Shown: one piece after another, positions 59,510 through 64,000 of the stretch | Numbering within the stretch: position 1 is the stretch's first letter | Layout: each line of letters starts with the position of its first letter | Source of the DNA: JBCCDY01 sp039030555 | Lineage (GTDB): Bacteria > Bacteroidota > Bacteroidia > Cytophagales > Cyclobacteriaceae | Direction of reading: 5' to 3' | NCBI GenBank assembly: GCA_039030555.1 | Contig: JBCCDY010000004.1 | Location: forward strand, 1 to 64,000 | Length of the DNA: 64,000 nucleotides | Notes under the pieces: generated by a model | Database searches by the model: none | Told to the model about the DNA's origin: nothing | The model's input: the letters and a program-made list of their open reading frames with translations, nothing else | Made by a program: the position numbers and the translations under genes

Positions 59510-62494
59510 TTAGGATACTTTTAACAATCTGAATTTATCTTCACTTATATTCAGTGAAAGACAAATTTTCGTACCTCCATTATCATTTAATCTTAGAATT
59601 TCTAAATCGCCCTTTAACTTTTCAGCTCTCAGCTTCATATTAGAAAGTCCGCTTGATCGATTATTGTTATCGTCAATTCCTATGCCATTATCAAACAAGG
59701 AAATCATTAAAAAATTTTCCTTAGTATGAAAAGAAAGTTCTATTCTACTAGCGTTTGAATGTTTAAGAGCATTAGTCATCGCCTCTTTGAAAATAAGAAC
59801 AACGTGTCTTGCCCAGCCAATTGGTAAACTATGGTCTTTTAAATATTCGTCTAAATCCTTTTCTACAAAAAATGTTATAGTGGTTTCTCTATAAAGATTT
59901 TCTCCAAAATCTTTTAAATAAGCCAGGATGTCAAACAAGTTATCATGTTTTGGATTTAAAGACCAGATGAATTCTTTGGTCCCTACCATTAATGAGTTAA
60001 CTGATTCACTTAGTGTATTCAACATAAATCTGTACTCTTTATCTGGAGATATATGATCCTTTAACAAACCTGTGAACGTATTTATACTCGCAAGCTTATT
60101 TCCTAATTCATCGTGAAAGTCCATTGCTAACTGTTTTCTAGCCAAATCGGCCTCCTTTTTTTTGAGCTCTTCAATTTTCAACTGATCTACAACTTTTTTC
60201 TTAACGTAATACCTATGAATAGAAAATAAGCATACTCCAAAAATTAATATAGTAGTCACCATAAACCACCACGTTTCCCAAAAGGGTGAATTTATCTTAA
60301 ATGAAAAACTTACTTTATCGCTAATTGACTCGTTCTTATTAGAAAAAGCTTTTACTTCAAAAGTATATGTTCCGGGAGGAATATTGGTGTATGTTACTTT
60401 GTCGATAGTTTGTTTGGGACTCCAAGTATTATCTAATCCTTTAAGAAAATAAGAGTATGAAAGGTCATTCATACCTGAGAAACTTATTCCCGTGAAATTG
60501 AATGTTAAATGATTTTTATCATAAGGAAGTTTTAAATTAATAGGGACATTAAACCATGAATTAGCATAATTCGAATGCTCCCACAACTCTTCTTTTCCAT
60601 TGAATAACTCTATACGGCTTATGTAAAGTGGGACTCTTAAGGGTATTTGATTGAGATTATTTGTTAGAACTTTGTAGGCTCCTTTAAAAGTCCCAAACCA
60701 GATCCCATCATCCTCTTTTAGAATAGCGTATTGGATACAACGATACCCTTTGAATCCATCATGTATATCAAATTTACTTATATTATATGTCGTATCGGAA
60801 GTTGTTTTTAGAGCTGCTAGTCCTTTTGATGTTCCAACCCAAGGATTTCCATAATCATCCGTCACTATAGATTTACATGACCTAGTAGGTAAGCCATCTT
60901 CTTCTGTTACAAATAAGATCTTTTTCGTTTCAGGAGAGTATCGGGCCAGACCTTGTCCAGAAACTATGAACCATATGTAATTCTGATCTCGATAAACATA
61001 GTCTATAGGGCTTATACTTAACTCTGGAATCTCATTGAAAGGTCCTATTTTGCCATTTTTAAAAATATTTAAGCCTTTAGAGGTCGAGATCAACCATTCA
61101 TTATTTGCCCATTGAAATACGTGATTAATAGAATCGCTGCGAAGACCATTCTCCGTTTTGTAAAGCGAGTAATTACCTTCCTCGTAAACCCTGAAAAGCC
61201 CTTGATAAGTACAAATCCATACCCCATCTTTATGATGAGCTGTCATAGAGTAAGGAAATAAAAAATCTGTAGTGTCCATCTTGATTTCTCGAATATTCTT
61301 CCCTTCGTTATCTGGAAGAATGATCATAGTATTTGTTGCAAACCAATGGTTCCCTTTACTATCAACGGTGCTGGTACGTACATACTCTTTATCCCATATC
61401 AATTCACTTTTTTGCCTTTGATCAGAAGATACCTTATTAAGTCCTTTGTTAGTGCCTATGAAATAACTATCTCTTTCCGTTGATTGTATAGTAAAAACTA
61501 CTTCCCCTTCAATACCTTGACCATCCGTGAAACGATGAAAACTACCGGTATAAGTATAAATACCCCCTCCACTAGTACCTACCCAAAGATTTTGAGCATG
61601 ATCTTCTTTCACGTCCAAGATTTGATACCCAGAAAAGTGTTCACTACTAGTAAGTTCTTCTTCAATTTTTTTATCATCCAAAATTAGAATGGAATTATAA
61701 CCAAAAAGTACAAGGCTCTTTTTCCATGAAATCAATCGAACGTATTTGTCATTTTTCATGGGGTAAAATGGTTCAATTAATAACTCACTGTTTTCAATCT
61801 TCAAAGAATAAATACCTTTGGATGTAATTATATAAATAATATCATTTAATGTAGTGGCTGAATAAACCTCTTCTTCAACAAGATATTGTGGGTATGAATA
61901 GACTGTGGGAGTCAAATTTCTTCCATAATTAAATTCGATAACCCCTTGGTTGAATGTGATGGCGTAAACGTAATTTTCTACTCTTAAAAGATCACTCACC
62001 AGCCCTACTGGTTTGCCTCTTATCGAATCTACACGATTTACAGAGTCTGAAATAAGGAACATTCCTCTGTCCGCAGTATTTAGCAATACGGTATTATCAT
62101 CCACAGATACTATCTTATCGAAAAAAATGCTTGAGCGGTACTGCTCGTTCAGCTGAAAGCTAACTAATGTATCAGCTGTAACTTTATGAACAAAACCTCT
62201 GGTTCTTACCCAAAGGTTATCTAAATCATCATTGTATAGTCCAAAAACACTACCCAATGAATCGTTAAAAGAATAGGGTGTGAATGACTTACCATCATAC
62301 ATAGTTAGAGCTTCGTTTACTCCTCCTAACCAAATATTCCCTACTCTATCTTGTTCAATCGCCATGACCTGAAACTCTTCTAGCCCTTCCTTTATTGAAA
62401 AGTTCTGAAGAACAGGATTTTGACAATAGATAATACCTGAAAAAGAAAATGTTAAAAAAAATAGTGATAACCTCAGATTGAACAAAAAAATCAA
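59510..62494 (-). CDS. Two-component sensor kinase with Reg_prop beta-propeller and Y_Y_Y domains
   Basis: A 994-residue sensor. It has a signal-peptide-like N terminus, then about 12-14 periplasmic Reg_prop propeller blades (GNIWLGGVNEALTMYDGKS, NLWVGTSGGGIYTY, NPWVGTSKGLAAL). A Y_Y_Y domain follows (SYSYFLKGLDNTWSPKQTI and IPPGTYTFEVKA, about 655-720), and a transmembrane helix (WWFMVTTILIFGVCLFSI). The C terminus is a HisKA_3 domain with DFHDELGNKLASIN (H794) and HATPase_c (EAMTNALKHSN, DNGIGID). It differs from one-piece hybrid systems (HTCS) in having its DNA-binding partner as a separate protein. The start codon is TTG or a TTG three codons later. Confidence 0.9.
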   Translation of the reverse strand: MIFLFNLRLSLFFLTFSFSGIIYCQNPVLQNFSIKEGLEEFQVMAIEQDRVGNIWLGGVNEALTMYDGKSFTPYSFNDSLGSVFGLYNDDLDNLWVRTRGFVHKVTADTLVSFQLNEQYRSSIFFDKIVSVDDNTVLLNTADRGMFLISDSVNRVDSIRGKPVGLVSDLLRVENYVYAITFNQGVIEFNYGRNLTPTVYSYPQYLVEEEVYSATTLNDIIYIITSKGIYSLKIENSELLIEPFYPMKNDKYVRLISWKKSLVLFGYNSILILDDKKIEEELTSSEHFSGYQILDVKEDHAQNLWVGTSGGGIYTYTGSFHRFTDGQGIEGEVVFTIQSTERDSYFIGTNKGLNKVSSDQRQKSELIWDKEYVRTSTVDSKGNHWFATNTMIILPDNEGKNIREIKMDTTDFLFPYSMTAHHKDGVWICTYQGLFRVYEEGNYSLYKTENGLRSDSINHVFQWANNEWLISTSKGLNIFKNGKIGPFNEIPELSISPIDYVYRDQNYIWFIVSGQGLARYSPETKKILFVTEEDGLPTRSCKSIVTDDYGNPWVGTSKGLAALKTTSDTTYNISKFDIHDGFKGYRCIQYAILKEDDGIWFGTFKGAYKVLTNNLNQIPLRVPLYISRIELFNGKEELWEHSNYANSWFNVPINLKLPYDKNHLTFNFTGISFSGMNDLSYSYFLKGLDNTWSPKQTIDKVTYTNIPPGTYTFEVKAFSNKNESISDKVSFSFKINSPFWETWWFMVTTILIFGVCLFSIHRYYVKKKVVDQLKIEELKKKEADLARKQLAMDFHDELGNKLASINTFTGLLKDHISPDKEYRFMLNTLSESVNSLMVGTKEFIWSLNPKHDNLFDILAYLKDFGENLYRETTITFFVEKDLDEYLKDHSLPIGWARHVVLIFKEAMTNALKHSNASRIELSFHTKENFLMISLFDNGIGIDDNNNRSSGLSNMKLRAEKLKGDLEILRLNDNGGTKICLSLNISEDKFRLLKVS

Positions 62495-62597
62495 ATTTTA
62501 AATGAAAAAATCAGATACAAATCAGAAAATATGATTCTATTATTTGATTTGTTTAAAGAATATAATGAAGTTAATTCTAAGAATTAGAATATGCTTT

Positions 62598-62640
62598 AAA
62601 AAATAAGAAAGAGCCTAATAAGGCTCTTTCTTATTTTATC
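62598..62640. terminator. Strong bidirectional terminator after susD
   Basis: A perfect 16-bp inverted repeat, AAATAAGAAAGAGCCT and AGGCTCTTTCTTATTT with an AATA loop (62601-62636), is flanked by an A run on one side and a T-rich stretch on the other. It lies between the susD stop and the sensor gene, both on the minus strand. This separates the Sus transcript from the sensor-regulator operon. Confidence 0.85.
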
Positions 62641-62653
62641 AAACTCCATAAAA

Positions 62654-64000
62654 TCAATAACCCGGATTCTGTTCTATACCAGAGGAATTTACTTCATCTA
62701 ATGGAATAGGCCAGACTAAATTATCCGCGCCAGGATTGGTCCCTCTTATACTTCTTTCCAAACGAACCAGATCATGATACCGCTGGCCTTCAAAAGCCAT
62801 TTCGACCCTTCTTTCCAGGATGATTGCCTCAATTAACTCTTCTGACGAACCGAAATCTGTAGTAGAAAAGGTAATAAGTCCATCACCGCTTACCGAGTTA
62901 TCAGAAGCATCTGTTATCCTTAGTGAACGCAAACGAATTTCATTTAGCAAACTAATAGATTCCATATTGACACCATTTAATCTAACTAAACTCTCAGCTC
63001 TCATGAGCATGAGTTCAGCTAACCTCCAAATAATAGCGTTATCAGCGTTATTAGTAAAATCTTCGTATTTCTCAATATTGAATACCTCATTGGAGGTTAG
63101 CTGAGTAACCCTCAAATCTTCGACAGTTAAATTAGCAGCGTCTATAGCAGCCTGCTGATCATCGGTAACAATTTGGTCAAATCCATTTTCAATTAAGTCG
63201 TTAGATATGACGAGATCACCGCCTCTACCATTTACATGGTGAAAGGTAGCCAAGGAACCATTAACCCCAGGATTATCTTGTATAGTATGAGAAATTTCGA
63301 AAATAGATTCATCAGAGAACTCATTGATAAATGGAATATTCGGCTCAGCGACTAAAGAAAATACATCACTGGATATCACCTGATCTGCAAAGTTTGCAGC
63401 TTCCCCATAAAGACGTTGTTGAAAAGCTATTTCTGCCAAGTATGCAAGAGCTGCAAAGCGATTCGCCCTTCCATCGACTATGAAATCTAACGGTAAAGTT
63501 GTACTAGCATCTGTTAAATCTGCAATAGCTCTATCATAAGTAGCTTGAACGCTTGAGCGAGTCAAATCTATCAATTGATCAGGACTGTTGATTGGTTCTG
63601 TTGATAATACTAATCCGAGATCTGATCCTGAGTTGGCACTAAATGGCCTCGCATAAAAGCGGACCATTTCAAAATACGCCATTCCTCTTAAAAATAAGGC
63701 TTCACCTCTTAATTGAGCTTCTAGATCATTGGTTAATTCGGGATCTTCGATAACATCTAAAGAAACTAGAATTTGGTTAGTAATGTTAATAACTGCGTAA
63801 CCATTTTGCCACACACCTTCAACATCAACATTATCGGGAACAATGTTTGCCGCTTGAATATCACGATAGGAAGTAAAACTACCTCTCCAATCCCCATTAT
63901 CTGCTATAACCTCTGGAGCCATAGTTATATTCGTACCGGCAAAATCCGAGGCTTGGGCGGCGTCATAGGCTCCGATAATTGCTGTCTGAAGGTCAGCAGC
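62654..64000 (-). CDS. SusD/RagB-family nutrient-binding lipoprotein (partial)
   Basis: The frame is open to the right edge of the window, so the signal peptide, lipobox and a few dozen N-terminal residues are missing; about 448 residues are visible. The family features are AIIGAYDAAQ and VWQNGYAVINITNQIL at the beginning, EAQLRGEALFLRGMAYFEMVRFYA (a TPR-like helix), NADNAIIWRLAELMLMRAESLVRLN and a C-terminal ILERRVEMAFEGQRYHDLVRL with IPLDEVNSSGIEQNPGY. SusD-like proteins sit on the outer membrane and cap SusC, a TonB-dependent glycan transporter that should lie just outside the window. A terminator follows immediately. Confidence 0.93.
   Translation of the reverse strand, partial: AADLQTAIIGAYDAAQASDFAGTNITMAPEVIADNGDWRGSFTSYRDIQAANIVPDNVDVEGVWQNGYAVINITNQILVSLDVIEDPELTNDLEAQLRGEALFLRGMAYFEMVRFYARPFSANSGSDLGLVLSTEPINSPDQLIDLTRSSVQATYDRAIADLTDASTTLPLDFIVDGRANRFAALAYLAEIAFQQRLYGEAANFADQVISSDVFSLVAEPNIPFINEFSDESIFEISHTIQDNPGVNGSLATFHHVNGRGGDLVISNDLIENGFDQIVTDDQQAAIDAANLTVEDLRVTQLTSNEVFNIEKYEDFTNNADNAIIWRLAELMLMRAESLVRLNGVNMESISLLNEIRLRSLRITDASDNSVSGDGLITFSTTDFGSSEELIEAIILERRVEMAFEGQRYHDLVRLERSIRGTNPGADNLVWPIPLDEVNSSGIEQNPGY

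Noticed and set aside
1..64000. CRISPR arrays, insertion sequences, tRNA genes, prophage or integrase genes
   Set aside because: I looked for spaced direct repeats, transposase and integrase motifs and cloverleaf-like segments in the gaps and found none that hold up. Absence is by eye only; tRNAscan-SE and a repeat finder would be decisive.

Overview
This is a 64 kb chromosomal window from a low-GC Bacteroidota bacterium, most likely Cytophagales or a close relative. The evidence is the IPExxxVDY-family gene between pyk and acpP, a SusD-family lipoprotein, a Reg_prop/Y_Y_Y two-component sensor, an Lgt with an extra periplasmic insertion, TTTG-N19-TAnnTTTG promoters, and many TTG starts with weak or absent Shine-Dalgarno sequences. 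I see no rRNA, tRNA, CRISPR array, insertion sequence, integrase or phage gene. No stretch of 300 bases or more lacks a gene; the longest gap is 247 bases, before the plsB-like gene. The genome looks compact, with many overlapping start/stop pairs and four convergent gene pairs whose 3' ends overlap.

Layout. (1) 1-2.7 kb: end of a TPR protein with a terminator, pdhB, and ffh on the minus strand. (2) 2.8-16.4 kb: a surface-glycan locus on the plus strand. It holds a YfhO membrane protein, two glycosyltransferase-like proteins, pseB, pseC, a NeuB-family paralogue, pseF, a fused pseG-pseH, pseI, a KdsC-type HAD phosphatase and a Wzx-type flippase. This should make CMP-pseudaminic acid and export a glycan containing it; the extra synthase and phosphatase hint at a second nonulosonic acid. 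(3) 16.4-18.4 kb, minus: a sugar aminotransferase and miaA. (4) 18.5-22.8 kb: a phosphorelay hybrid kinase, a lone receiver, a small unknown protein and a metallo-beta-lactamase-fold enzyme. (5) 22.8-26.6 kb: a possibly structured RNA leader, an NFACT protein, pyk and the IPExxxVDY gene. (6) 26.7-32.3 kb: acpP-fabF-rnc-nadE, lgt and yidD.

(7) 32.3-36.7 kb: a MORN-repeat protein, a small outer-membrane barrel candidate, a helix-hairpin-helix plus barrel protein, and a DUF952 fusion. (8) 37-44.1 kb: a glycerol-3-phosphate acyltransferase-like protein, gpsA, a SAM hydroxide adenosyltransferase, phoH, a GNAT and comEC. (9) 44.3-49.2 kb: enoyl-CoA hydratase and HDAC-like genes facing glpD and glpK. 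(10) 49.3-58.9 kb: a giant AsmA-like protein, DUF5996, an SDR, a DUF4197 lipoprotein, cinA and a 2-oxoacid dehydrogenase E2. (11) 58.9-64 kb, minus: a LuxR-type regulator, its periplasmic-propeller sensor kinase, a strong bidirectional terminator, and a susD gene cut by the right edge.

Working together: PseB, PseC, PseH, PseG, PseI and PseF form a complete pseudaminate route, with the flippase, glycosyltransferases and YfhO as assembly and export partners. GpsA and the acyltransferase feed phospholipid synthesis, while GlpK and GlpD handle glycerol uptake and oxidation. The sensor/LuxR pair probably reads a polysaccharide product of the adjacent Sus-type system. ComEC and the helix-hairpin-helix barrel protein are both plausible DNA-handling components, but that is inference.
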